A DNA stretch of 64,000 bases from BRH-c25 sp035627615 (GCA_035627615.1 DASPLL010000056.1:1-64000); one strand, 5' to 3'. Counted from the stretch's first letter, positions 1 through 6,704 are shown. Notes: generated by a model from the sequence alone, not told the origin. Program-made: numbers and translations.

Positions 1-1
1 C

Positions 2-1309
2 TATTACGCAAGGCAGGCATCCACCAAGACCAAGGCGGCGCACAGAGCGCGTGCAAAGGCAGGGATGTACCTCGGCAGTCACGCTCCATTCGGGTATCTG
101 AAGGACCCGAATGACCGACACCACCTTATTATCGACCCTCCTGCTGCCGACGTAGTAAGAGAGATTTTCCAGTTGTTTGCTGATGGTATCGGATATGTAC
201 GTATGACGAAAATCCTGAGAGAGCGGAAAATTCTGAACCCAATAGCGTACTTCAATCAAAACAATCCCGATTACTACAAAAGCGATTACTGGAGAAAACC
301 CTATGACTGACATGCCACTTCCGTGCGGGCTATACTCTCCAACCGTGCGTACATAGGACAGGTTGTATTCGGTAAAACAAAGACGAAGGGCTTCTTTGAC
401 AAGACCCGTATTCCGTCATCGGAGGAGGATTGGGTTGTAGTCGAAAACGCACATGAGCCAATCATCTCACAGGAACTTTGGGACACAGTGCAGCAGTTGA
501 TGAAGAGCCGCAGGCGTGAAAACAGCAGCGGAGAGGTACAGATGTTTGCAGGGCTGGTCAAGTGTTCAAAATGCGGCTCCTCGCTAAACGTAAGCTTTGA
601 TAAGAAGAAAGGTAAATATACCGGCTTTTCCTGCTGGGTCTACAAGAACTACGGCAAGGAACGATGCACATCCCACGCCATCGGCTGGAAAACCATGAAT
701 CAGCTTGTGCTGGAGGATATCCGCCGTAATGCGAAGGCGGCGAAGCTGGCGACACAGAAATACAAGGATATGCTTCTTGCTGCCAAAACCGAAAAGAAAA
801 GGCAAGAAACCGAAAAATTCAAGCGTGAACTGAAAACTGTGGAAAAGAGACTCTCAGAACTGGACAGAATACTGAACAAGCTCTACGAGGATTTGGCTCT
901 CGAAAAGCTCACGGAGGAACGCTATCAGATCATGTCCAAACGCTATGAGGAAGAACAGGCAGGGCTTAGAGAACGGAGAAATCAGCTTACTGAAATGATT
1001 ACCAGCGCCGAATCGGTATATGAAAATATCGATAAGTTCCTGCCGATTATTCAGAAGTACATCGACATAACCGAACTAAATACGCAAGTCCTCAACGAAC
1101 TGATACAGAAAATTGTAGTTTATGAAAAGACGGATAACCCTGACGGCAGCAAAAGCCAGCGAGTGGACATACATTATAAATTTATCGGGTATGTGGAGAT
1201 GAAGGAGATGTTTGGACTGCCGATGATTATCCCGGTGGCTAAGAATGTCGAGGTTGATGATACGCTGATAGCCGAAGTCAAAGAGATGTCGAAAGAGCTT
1301 GTCAGATAG
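2..1309 (+). pseudogene. Large serine recombinase, 5'-partial, interrupted by an in-frame TGA
   Basis: Large serine site-specific recombinase of the kind that integrates and excises mobile elements. The catalytic resolvase domain lies outside the window. What is visible reads continuously in one frame from base 2: the end of the linker helix, a Recombinase domain (GSHAPFGY to about ILNP), a zinc-ribbon with CSKCG and two later Cys, then a long Lys/Glu-rich coiled coil and the C-terminal tail. The frame is cut by TGA at 308-310, in a place where family members read YDWHATSVRAIL; here it is YD-stop-HATSVRAIL. One TGG-to-TGA change explains this, since the frame and flanking residues are otherwise preserved. 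The downstream part could in principle restart at 323, but that would lack the catalytic domain. Called a recently inactivated pseudogene, barring sequencing error or suppression. Confidence 0.88.
308..310 (+). other. Premature TGA stop in the recombinase frame
   Basis: The codon series TAT GAC TGA CAT GCC ACT TCC GTG CGG keeps the same frame on both sides of the stop. The expected residue is the conserved Trp of the DWHATSVRAIL segment, so a single third-position change is the simplest history. Confidence 0.85.
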
Positions 1310-1371
1310 AATATGGATTGTGGAAAAAGGCATATTTTGGTATAATAAATCTAAATAGCAGAACCTTCAAC

Positions 1372-1405
1372 GATTTAAACCCATCGAATTCGAGGGGTTT
1401 AAATC
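1372..1405. repeat. Palindrome, TCGAATTCGA-core family, copy 1
   Basis: Perfect 11-base arms GATTTAAACCC and GGGTTTAAATC enclose a centre containing TCGAATTCGA. The centre recurs in four further palindromes in this region, with different arms. Confidence 0.85.
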
Positions 1406-1640
1406 ATGGACTAATTAAATTACTTCGCAGTGAGGTAATTTATTTTATATGCGGGGGTGGATGTCATGGTAATTCTGTATATAAAAAATGTAGACACTGT
1501 CTGCACTTTTCAAAAAGGGAGCAAATCCGTGCTGAAGCAAATGTCTCCAGAAATTAAATTTGTGCAAGCGCCACTTGCAGAAAAGATGCTTTAATTTCAG
1601 TACATAGAAAGTGCCATGATTCCAATACCTGAAATCCTGA

Positions 1641-1668
1641 TCATTTTGCTGAGGTCGGCAAAATGATA
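1641..1668. repeat. Palindrome, TTTTGCTGA/TCAGCAAAA family, copy 1
   Basis: Perfect 10-base arms ATCATTTTGC and GCAAAATGAT around TGAGGTCG. Related to the palindromes at 1694, 3417 and 4015. Confidence 0.8.
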
Positions 1669-1693
1669 GCGGCACTGATATTAAAGCATTCAT

Positions 1694-1721
1694 ACCATTT
1701 TGTTGACGTCAACAAAATGGT
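1694..1721. repeat. Perfect 28-base palindrome centred on GACGTC
   Basis: Reads identically on both strands over 28 bases: arm ACCATTTTGTTGAC then its exact complement. No loop, so it could be a dimeric-protein site or a cruciform/hairpin. Confidence 0.85.
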
Positions 1722-1780
1722 CAAGCGAAGGATATTGAGATTACCAAGGTGGTTAATACACTTAGATACCATAATTCATG

Positions 1781-1804
1781 AATTGCCTCGAATTCGAGGC
1801 AATT
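1781..1804. repeat. Perfect palindrome, TCGAATTCGA-core family, copy 2
   Basis: 24-base perfect palindrome with arm AATTGCCTCGAA and its complement. Same core as copy 1, arms different but still fully complementary. A 22-base version recurs at 3223-3244. Confidence 0.85.
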
Positions 1805-1851
1805 ATAACAAATTTGTTATTGTAACTTAATAACGAATATGTTATTATAAT
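1805..1851 (+). promoter_or_regulatory. Predicted operator pair and -10 box of the higBA operon
   Basis: Two copies of the inverted repeat ATAAC-N6-GTTAT lie at 1805-1820 (a perfect 16-base palindrome) and 1830-1845, centres 25 bases apart. TATAAT follows at 1846-1851, about 27 bases before the toxin start, so the second site abuts the -10 box. By analogy with HigA-type antitoxins, this is the likely autorepression operator. The binding protein is inferred. Confidence 0.6.
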
Positions 1852-1877
1852 ATTACAGATGAGGGGAACACTAAAGA

Positions 1878-2237
1878 ATGTTCGAAGTTGAATTTTATGA
1901 AGACCGAAGCGGAAAAGAACCTATAAAGGAGTTCATAATTGAACTGCAGACAAAAGGACAAACAAGCAAAAACGAGCGCATTCGGAGTGAAAAGATTCTG
2001 ACCTACATCAGAGTGCTGCAGGAATACGGAACAAGAGCGGGAGAACCTTTTGTCAAGCACATCGAAGATGATATCTGGGAACTGCGCCCGCTGGATGACA
2101 GGATATTCTTCTTCTACTTCAGAGATAACACTTTTGTATTGCTCCATCATTTTCTGAAGAAGACAAAGAAGACTCCGCGCAGAGAGATTGAACAGGCCAA
2201 AAGGAATTTAGCCGACCACCTTGAAAGGAGCAAATAG
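1878..2237 (+). CDS. higB: RelE/HigB-family toxin
   Basis: 119-residue protein matching the phage-derived Gp49-like/HigB branch of the RelE superfamily, ribosome-dependent mRNA interferases. Visible family features: N-terminal FEVEFYEDRSGKEPIKEF, then IWELRPLDDRIFFFYF and a C-terminal FVLLHHFLKKTKKTPRREIEQA, the typical Arg/Lys-rich end. Preceded by GATGAGGGGA as ribosome binding site. The antitoxin starts two bases after its stop, in the toxin-first order usual for HigBA. Intact, unlike the recombinase beside it, which fits retention through addiction. Activity is inferred from family. Confidence 0.85.
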   Translation: MFEVEFYEDRSGKEPIKEFIIELQTKGQTSKNERIRSEKILTYIRVLQEYGTRAGEPFVKHIEDDIWELRPLDDRIFFFYFRDNTFVLLHHFLKKTKKTPRREIEQAKRNLADHLERSK

Positions 2238-2239
2238 AT

Positions 2240-2524
2240 ATGGGAACTAATTTTAATAAGCTCTGGAACGACCCCAAATTCATTGACCCAACACAGAAGG
2301 CCAAAATTGATTTTGAAGTAGCGTTAATCGGAAAGCTTATCGAAGCCAGAGAATCAAAGGGGCTTTCCCAAAAGGAGCTTGCTGATCTTACCGGCTTAAA
2401 GCAGCCTGCCATAGCAAGACTTGAAAGCATGAAAGCGACGCCGCAGATAGATACTTTATTTAAAATCCTGCAGCCGTTGGGATATACGCTGGCTGTCGTT
2501 CCCTCTGAACAGCCTCAGAAGTAA
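2240..2524 (+). CDS. higA: HigA-type antitoxin, XRE-family helix-turn-helix
   Basis: 94-residue protein with a central helix-turn-helix (residues about 40-75; GLSQKELADLTGLKQPAIARLE). Such proteins bind and neutralise the cognate toxin and repress the operon. It follows the toxin by two bases, so translation is probably coupled. The paired ATAAC-N6-GTTAT repeats upstream of the toxin are the natural candidate target. A stem-loop terminator follows directly. Confidence 0.85.
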   Translation: MGTNFNKLWNDPKFIDPTQKAKIDFEVALIGKLIEARESKGLSQKELADLTGLKQPAIARLESMKATPQIDTLFKILQPLGYTLAVVPSEQPQK

Positions 2525-2527
2525 ATC

Positions 2528-2556
2528 AAGCTGGTCGGTTTCGACCAGCTTATTTA
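2528..2556 (+). terminator. Terminator of higBA
   Basis: Perfect 10-base stem AAGCTGGTCG/CGACCAGCTT with a GTTT loop, then ATTTATT, directly after the antitoxin stop. Confidence 0.8.
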
Positions 2557-2559
2557 TTC

Positions 2560-2612
2560 TACCTTACGAACAACTACAGGTCGTGGGTTCGAGTCCCATC
2601 TCCAGCTCCAGA
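2560..2612 (+). repeat. att-like direct repeat containing a tRNA 3' end, copy 1
   Basis: Contains a T-arm (GTGGG TTCGAGT CCCAT), a 3' acceptor strand and CCA ending at 2610, but no 5' half of a tRNA. The same roughly 53 bases recur at 4048-4101 with a handful of mismatches. This is the footprint of integration into a tRNA 3' end. Which tRNA it came from is not decidable from the fragment. Confidence 0.75.
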
Positions 2613-2614
2613 TG

Positions 2615-2645
2615 AAAAAAACCTTGAAAAATCAAGGTTTTTTGT
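2615..2645 (+). terminator. Terminator carried with the tRNA fragment
   Basis: Stem AAAAACCTTGA/TCAAGGTTTTTT just after the CCA; a similar stem follows the second tRNA fragment, so it was probably the terminator of the original tRNA gene. Confidence 0.7.
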
Positions 2646-2804
2646 TTTTGGCCTACTCACATATTTTTGCGTTTTTTTGCATCGTATCGTAATGAAATCA
2701 GATAGTCTACAGGACTGAATTTCTTATGTATATGTAAAACATGCGTACTTGCAAGGTGGCTATATCTTCTTACCATTTCAAGGCTTTCATGACCTAATAT
2801 CTGT

Positions 2805-3007
2805 TGAAAAAAAATTTAATAAGTCTTTTTTCGATAATTTCTTGCCGATTACCCGGAAGTACACCGATATCACCGAGCTCAACACACAAATCCTCAACGA
2901 GCTGATACAGAAGATTGTGGACTACGAAAAGACAGATAATCCAAACGGCGAAGAATGTTGAGATTGATGAGGAACTGATTGTGGAAGTCAAAGAGCTTGC
3001 CGGATAG
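2805..3007 (+). pseudogene. Remnant of a second serine recombinase (3' end only)
   Basis: Residues FLPITRKYTDITELNTQILNE and onward to EKTDNPNG match the C-terminal part of the recombinase at 2-1309 (FLPIIQKYIDITELNTQVLNE). After an internal deletion, which also shifts the frame, the very end is recognisable again (KNVEIDEELIVEVKELAG against KNVEVDDTLIAEVKEMSK). No start, catalytic domain or zinc ribbon. It shows that a second, related element once sat next to the first. Confidence 0.8.
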
Positions 3008-3061
3008 AAGTATGGATTGCGGTTAAAGGTAAATTTTGTTATCATTTATATAAAATATATT

Positions 3062-3088
3062 TTAAACCCTTCGAATTCGAGGGTTTAA
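3062..3088. repeat. Palindrome, TCGAATTCGA-core family, copy 3
   Basis: Arms TTAAACCC and GGGTTTAA around TCGAATTCGA at 3071-3080. Counterpart of copy 1 after the second recombinase end. Confidence 0.8.
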
Positions 3089-3222
3089 CATTCTGACCTG
3101 ATTAAATTACTTCGAAGCCGATGTAATTTATTTCATAATACGGGAAGAAGAATTGGTCAAGGACTCAACTTGTGCAAAATTTGCACAGGTTCAAATAAGG
3201 TAAGCGGATAAGGGCGAAAGCT

Positions 3223-3244
3223 ATTGCCTCGAATTCGAGGCAAT
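3223..3244. repeat. Perfect palindrome, TCGAATTCGA-core family, copy 4
   Basis: 22-base perfect palindrome with arm ATTGCCTCGAA; same arms as copy 2 at 1781. Confidence 0.85.
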
Positions 3245-3253
3245 TAGACTATT

Positions 3254-3279
3254 TAAACACCTCGAATTCGAGGTGTTTA
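3254..3279. repeat. Perfect palindrome, TCGAATTCGA-core family, copy 5
   Basis: 26-base perfect palindrome with arm TAAACACCTCGAA, only ten bases after copy 4. Arms differ from all other copies yet remain fully complementary. Confidence 0.85.
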
Positions 3280-3416
3280 TACAAAGAACTGTTTCCAAAA
3301 AGGAAATAGTTCATCCCAACCATTAAGTATTATTTAATAGTTCAACTAAAGTTTCTTAAGATTTCTCTGTGGTCAGCAAAATGTTAGAGATGGCTGAAGT
3401 AAAGCATTTCAAACAG

Positions 3417-3434
3417 TTTGCTGACGTCAACAAA
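3417..3434. repeat. Palindrome, GACGTC-centred family, diverged copy
   Basis: TTTGCTGACGTCAACAAA, with one unpaired position. Flanks resemble those of the 28-base palindrome at 1694, including a preceding AAAGCATT. Confidence 0.65.
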
Positions 3435-4014
3435 ATGGTGCAAAGCGTTGATATTTCTGTGTTTGCTGGTACCACGAGAAGGAGTTATTGTTCATGTATT
3501 ATAGATAAAGACTGAATTTCTAAAGCATTTAACGCTGATTTGTGGGATAATATCCATATATTACTTTGATAAATACCTTTTGGCGGCCAGCGCCTGAGAG
3601 GAATTGGCAAGCGTATGAAAACTGCAAGTGCCGCCTGCAGAATTGAGAGGAGGAAAGCTCGTGCTTATTAACAATGACAACTATTTTCAGGTGCTGGAAA
3701 GTGTCAAGGCTCGAATTCAAGACGCTCAGTACAGAGCTGTTTTAGGTGTGAACCGTGAGCAGATACTCCTGTTTTGGAATATCGGCAAGGTCATCATCGA
3801 AAACAGCAAGTATGGCAGCGGGTTTATAGAGAACCTCGCCAGTGATATTAAGTCAGAGTTCCCGAACGCCAAGGGATACTCTGTTCGAAACTTGCGATAT
3901 ATGCGAAAATTTGCAGAACTTGTGACCGATGAAGAAAAAGTGCAGACACTGTCTGCACTTTTGAGTTGGTCACATAACACATATCTTTTCGACAAGAGGA
4001 AGATTAGGGGCGAA

Positions 4015-4038
4015 CATTTTGCTGAGGTCAGCAAAATG
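4015..4038. repeat. Palindrome, TTTTGCTGA/TCAGCAAAA family, inside the truncated gene
   Basis: Perfect 11-base arms CATTTTGCTGA and TCAGCAAAATG separated by GG. Nearly identical to the copy at 1641-1668. Confidence 0.8.
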
Positions 4039-4047
4039 ATAATCATA

Positions 4048-4101
4048 CTACCTTATGAACAACCAACAGTCGTGGGTTCAAGTCCCATCTCCAGCTCCAG
4101 A
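4048..4101 (+). repeat. att-like direct repeat containing a tRNA 3' end, copy 2
   Basis: Matches 2560-2612 with a few substitutions, including the T-arm (GTGGG TTCAAGT CCCAT) and the terminal CCA at 4097-4099. With copy 1 it brackets the second element remnant (about 1.5 kb). A small terminator stem AACCTT/AAGGTT follows at 4107-4126. Confidence 0.75.
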
Positions 4102-4297
4102 AAAAGAACCTTATGAAACCAAGGTTTTATTTTTTTCTCACATTTAGTCAATTCTTAAGGTGAACTTTTCTATATCAGCACAATTTGACTCGTGGAGGAA
4201 AACTCTTTTTCGTATGCACTGCCGCGATATTTGCACACTAAATATATGCAATATATTTAGTGCGAAACATATAGTGCATAGCAAAAGGAGGCGCATT

Positions 4298-4765
4298 ATG
4301 AGAAAATACAAAGCTTTTGCCTTATGGCTTATCATAATAGTTATTTCAGCAGGCAGCCTGACCGGATGTGCTTCAAAGGACAGGCAGGAGCTTCTTAATG
4401 CCCTGTCAAGCCGGAGCAGCGCTGTGAGACTTGATTTCAGCAATGCATCAGCAGGAGAAATACTCCCGGTCAGGCTGGGCGATAAAACCTTTGTACCCCT
4501 TGAGCCGGTCAGCAAAATCATGGGCTTGAAGCTTGAAATACAGAAAAACGGCGAGTTTGTCTTAAATACAAAAAAAGAAAAGATCACCGGAAAAGCCGGC
4601 AGTACGACCATCCTGGTAAACGATGCAAAACATTATCTGACTTTTCCAGTAATGAAAATCGAAAACCAGATATTCGTCCCCGACCAGTTTGTAATGCGTT
4701 ACCTTAGCACTGGTGTATACTATGATGAAAAAACAAAAGAATTGCTGATACAAAGAATTGAGTGA
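4298..4765 (+). CDS. Lipoprotein with copper-amine-oxidase-like (stalk) domain
   Basis: 155-residue predicted lipoprotein. ATG at 4298 is chosen for the AAAGGAGG just upstream; it gives a signal peptide (MRKYKAFALWLIIIVISAG) with lipobox LTGC. The rest is a small copper-amine-oxidase N-terminal-like domain: a VPLEPVSKIMGLKLE strand-helix pair, ILVNDAKHYLTFPV, and IFVPDQFVMRYL. These domains are common extracellular modules in clostridia and need not bind copper. A bidirectional terminator separates it from the convergent lipoprotein gene. Function unknown beyond cell-surface location. Confidence 0.8.
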   Translation: MRKYKAFALWLIIIVISAGSLTGCASKDRQELLNALSSRSSAVRLDFSNASAGEILPVRLGDKTFVPLEPVSKIMGLKLEIQKNGEFVLNTKKEKITGKAGSTTILVNDAKHYLTFPVMKIENQIFVPDQFVMRYLSTGVYYDEKTKELLIQRIE

Positions 4766-4799
4766 AAAATAGAGCGGTTTCTTTATTCCGCTCTATTTT
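4766..4799. terminator. Bidirectional terminator between convergent lipoprotein genes
   Basis: Stem AAAATAGAGCGG/CCGCTCTATTTT with a ten-base loop, A-rich before and T-rich after, so usable from both sides. It overlaps the last codons of the minus-strand gene. Confidence 0.85.
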
Positions 4800-5359
4800 A
4801 TCTCTGCCTTTACCAGGTCAGCCGTATTCCAGATTTCCGTATGTGCATATTTTATGCTGTAATTCTTTATTGTCACCGTTGCCTTTCCCTCTGTACCGGG
4901 AGCGCCGAATGCCTTCTCCGCCTCATCATGATTCATGAACATGAACCATACATATCTCTGGTCATGAGCCAGCTTAGGAAGCAACGCCTTCGATTCCTCA
5001 TCCACCGTGAAGCTTATTTCATGATCCATGAAAGCATCGTCTAGATTATGCTTAAAGTCACCGCTTACCGTAACTTCTCCTTCAAAATCCACATAGGCGT
5101 CATAGTCCTCATCACTGGCATTATGTACTTCAACCTTGTTCACCTTCAGCCCCGCTATCTGATCTCCCACCTTCACCTTCCTGGCATCAAACAGGTTAGT
5201 CTCTTCCTCTGTTACGGTAGGTGTAGGGCTAACAATTTCAGTATTCTGTTCCACCGGAGGTTTGGTCGGTTCGGGTGCCGGCTGCGCTGCCCCTTTGGGA
5301 GATTGAGTGCAGCCTGCGAGCATTAAAACTATTAAAAACACTGCTAATAATTTTTTCAT
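4793..5359 (-). CDS. Small secreted lipoprotein of unknown function
   Basis: 188-residue predicted lipoprotein: signal MKKLLAVFLIVLMLAGC with the lipidated Cys at residue 17, then a Pro/Glu/Thr-rich linker (about 20-55) and a compact domain of about 130 residues rich in beta-strand patterns (KVGDQIAGLKVNKVEV, YVDFEGEVTVSGDF, GKATVTIKNYSIKYA). I do not recognise the domain. Preceded by GAGGTGAAATA. It lies downstream of the stalk-protein gene at 5471-6448 but behind its own terminator, so it is probably transcribed separately. Confidence 0.8.
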   Translation of the reverse strand: MKKLLAVFLIVLMLAGCTQSPKGAAQPAPEPTKPPVEQNTEIVSPTPTVTEEETNLFDARKVKVGDQIAGLKVNKVEVHNASDEDYDAYVDFEGEVTVSGDFKHNLDDAFMDHEISFTVDEESKALLPKLAHDQRYVWFMFMNHDEAEKAFGAPGTEGKATVTIKNYSIKYAHTEIWNTADLVKAEIK

Positions 5360-5414
5360 TATTTCACCTCATTATATTAGACGAAATCCTATTGTAAAAG
5401 TTTCGGCAATTATG

Positions 5415-5447
5415 CAAAAATCCCCTGTAGTAAGCAGGGGATTTTTT
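5415..5447 (-). terminator. Terminator after the stalk-protein gene
   Basis: Stem AAAAATCCCCTG/CAGGGGATTTTTT with a seven-base loop, right after the minus-strand gene ending at 5471. Confidence 0.85.
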
Positions 5448-5470
5448 ATGCAGTTACAGCTTGTTTCATT

Positions 5471-6448
5471 TTAATTGTTGATAGTAGTATCTCCTGTTGT
5501 TTCTTCTACTTCTTCATTGTCTCCATCTTCGTTATCCTCTACTTCTTCATCCTCGTCAACTTCTACTGTACCGTCTTCATCCACTTCCACCTTGAGCCCA
5601 AGCTTTTCTGCCAGGAAGCCTACAGGCATGACGTTCCTTCCGTTTATTCCTTTAACAGGCATTCCAAGGTCAGTTTCAACACCATTTACAAACACTGTGC
5701 TGCTGTCTGTTTTTATTACTACCTCAATACCCTCTTTGATTATAGTTATTGTATGGTCTTCCTGATTCCACTGCACTTCTGCCCCATAAGCCTGGGAGAA
5801 GGCCCTTACAGGCACCAGCACTTTTCCATCCTTTATCAGCGGAGGCATATCCAGCTTTAAGCTTTTACCCTTTGCTATGATCTTTTCTACAGGAAATACT
5901 TCCAGAGCAGGATCTGCTGTTTCGATGTTTTCTGCCATTTGTTCAAGCTGTGCCATTTCTTCTTCGGTATAGCTTTCTATTACCATCTTCTTCAGCTGTT
6001 CCTTGTACTCGATTAACTGAGCCGTAAGCTGTGCTACTGCTTCGGTATTGCCGGACTTCTTTGCTTCAATAAGTTGTTTCTTAAGAAGCTTCTTCTGCTC
6101 CATGACCTTGTCTTTTTCTTTGATGGCTTTCTCTTCTTCAGTTTCTACAGTACTTTCTTCTTCGGCAGGCATATTTTCCTTTTCTTTGACCTTATCCTGT
6201 TCCTTTACTTTTTCCTGTTCCTTTACTTTTTCCTGTTCTTTCACCTTTTCCTGTTCTTTCACCTTTTCCTGTTCTACGTCTTTGTCTTGGTTTTTGTTAT
6301 CATCTTTTACTTTCTCTGTTTCTGTAGTTTTATCCTTACTATCTGCTTTGTCCTTACCCGGAGCTGCAAAAACCGCTGAAGACATCACTACTGTAAACAT
6401 AAACACAAGTACTAAAATCACTGCAATAATATTCTTTTTGTTCTTCAT
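5471..6448 (-). CDS. Secreted Lys/Glu-repeat protein with C-terminal stalk domain, under c-di-GMP riboswitch
   Basis: 325-residue secreted protein. ATG at 6448 follows GGAGGGATAAAT and opens a clear signal peptide (MKNKKNIIAVILVLVFMFTV, cleavage near VFAAPG). Residues about 30-130 are highly charged, with tandem KVKEQE repeats and predicted long helix. The C-terminal half (about 190-290) is a copper-amine-oxidase-like stalk domain: DMPPLIKDGKVLVPVRAFSQ, AEVQWNQEDHTITI, FVNGVETDLGMPV, VMPVGFLAEKLGLKVEV. It ends in an acidic tail. The c-di-GMP-I riboswitch in its leader suggests expression tied to surface or biofilm lifestyle. Molecular function unknown. Confidence 0.85.
   Translation of the reverse strand: MKNKKNIIAVILVLVFMFTVVMSSAVFAAPGKDKADSKDKTTETEKVKDDNKNQDKDVEQEKVKEQEKVKEQEKVKEQEKVKEQDKVKEKENMPAEEESTVETEEEKAIKEKDKVMEQKKLLKKQLIEAKKSGNTEAVAQLTAQLIEYKEQLKKMVIESYTEEEMAQLEQMAENIETADPALEVFPVEKIIAKGKSLKLDMPPLIKDGKVLVPVRAFSQAYGAEVQWNQEDHTITIIKEGIEVVIKTDSSTVFVNGVETDLGMPVKGINGRNVMPVGFLAEKLGLKVEVDEDGTVEVDEDEEVEDNEDGDNEEVEETTGDTTINN
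6195..6280 (-). repeat. Tandem 18-base repeats encoding KVKEQE units
   Basis: About five near-identical units with the plus-strand form TTCCTTTACTTTTTCCTG, in frame, encoding successive (E/D)KVKEQ blocks. Copy number could vary by slippage without breaking the frame. Confidence 0.8.
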
Positions 6449-6519
6449 ATTTATCCCTCCATATTTAATATTTTTCCGTAGATATATATCTCCCTCGTTT
6501 CTATCATCGCACATAATTT

Positions 6520-6600
6520 CTTCGGTAGCCCGGCCACCGTAGTTTCCCTTAGGCCCGGAGCTTTGCGTCCCTGCCTTTCGGCAGGTTTGCCTTTTCGGAG
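6520..6600 (-). ncRNA. Cyclic di-GMP-I (GEMM) riboswitch
   Basis: Read on the minus strand, the leader has the class I c-di-GMP aptamer landmarks in order: GGCAAACC, a stem with CGAAAGG, the conserved GGGACGCAAAGC, then GGCCTAAGG and CGGTGGCCGGGCTACCGA. It sits about 70 bases upstream of the start at 6448, so it controls the stalk-domain surface protein. I see no obvious terminator between aptamer and gene, so ON/OFF direction is not decidable here; control at translation is possible. Confidence 0.93.
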
Positions 6601-6663
6601 ATTATGATATCTACTTTTGAAATATTATTCGTATACTGTTCCTAAATTTTGGGGTAAAATATA

Positions 6664-6696
6664 AAAATGGGACTAAAGTACTATTAGCCCCATTTT
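6664..6696 (-). terminator. Terminator after the SLH-GH18 gene
   Basis: Stem AAAATGGG.CT/AG.CCCATTTT with one mismatch just past the stop at 6705. The run CCATTTTTATATTTTA continues on the minus strand. Confidence 0.65.
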
Positions 6697-6704
6697 GCTC
6701 TATT

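Larger units (their letters stand above)
1310..1877. other. Non-coding, palindrome-rich tail of the first element
   Basis: No convincing gene in this 568-base stretch. It holds several long inverted repeats listed separately, plus a small inverted repeat AAATTAC/GTAATTT at 1417-1441 and the motif CACTGTCTGCACTTTT near 1494, which also occurs inside the DUF1016 gene at about 3947. Its first part resembles 3008-3130 in order and content (ATGGATTG..., then the same two palindromes), so the two stretches are diverged copies following the two recombinase 3' ends. Confidence 0.7.
3008..3660. other. Non-coding, palindrome-rich tail of the second element
   Basis: No gene seen. Holds the palindromes at 3062, 3223, 3254 and 3417 listed separately, an inverted repeat TAAATTAC/GTAATTTA at 3103-3130, a perfect 17-base one around TGTGCAAAATTTGCACA at 3171-3187, and a stem GAACTGTTTCC/GGAAATAGTTC at 3286-3312. 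Organised like 1310-1800. Confidence 0.65.
3661..4116 (+). pseudogene. DUF1016/YhcG-type PDDEXK protein, truncated at the att repeat
   Basis: N-terminal domain of the DUF1016 (YhcG-like nuclease) family: VLGVNREQILLFWNIGKVI, YGSGFIENLASDIKSEFP, GYSVRNLRYMRKF and the LSALLSWSHN motif. Full members are usually two to three times longer, with the nuclease core after this domain. Here the frame runs from LSWSHNTYL into short unrelated sequence and then into the tRNA fragment, ending after 151 residues. GTG at 3661 is chosen because GAGAGGAGG precedes it at proper spacing. Two palindromes lie inside the frame (3938-3960 and 4015-4038). Probably non-functional as a nuclease. Confidence 0.72.

Noticed and set aside
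1318..1557. 79-codon plus-strand ORF after the recombinase
   Set aside because: No ribosome site, crosses two palindromes, composition unlike a protein; the matching region after the second recombinase has no such frame.
2560..2612. Functional tRNA gene
   Set aside because: Only the T-arm and 3' acceptor are present; the upstream bases cannot form the D-arm or 5' acceptor, so it is a fragment.
1372..3279. Palindromes as ordinary intrinsic terminators
   Set aside because: Arms are not followed by T-runs, some have no loop, and several lie far from any gene end.
5471..6514. Start at 6514 for the stalk-domain gene
   Set aside because: It would begin at the edge of the c-di-GMP riboswitch and lacks a ribosome site; ATG at 6448 has one and opens the signal peptide.
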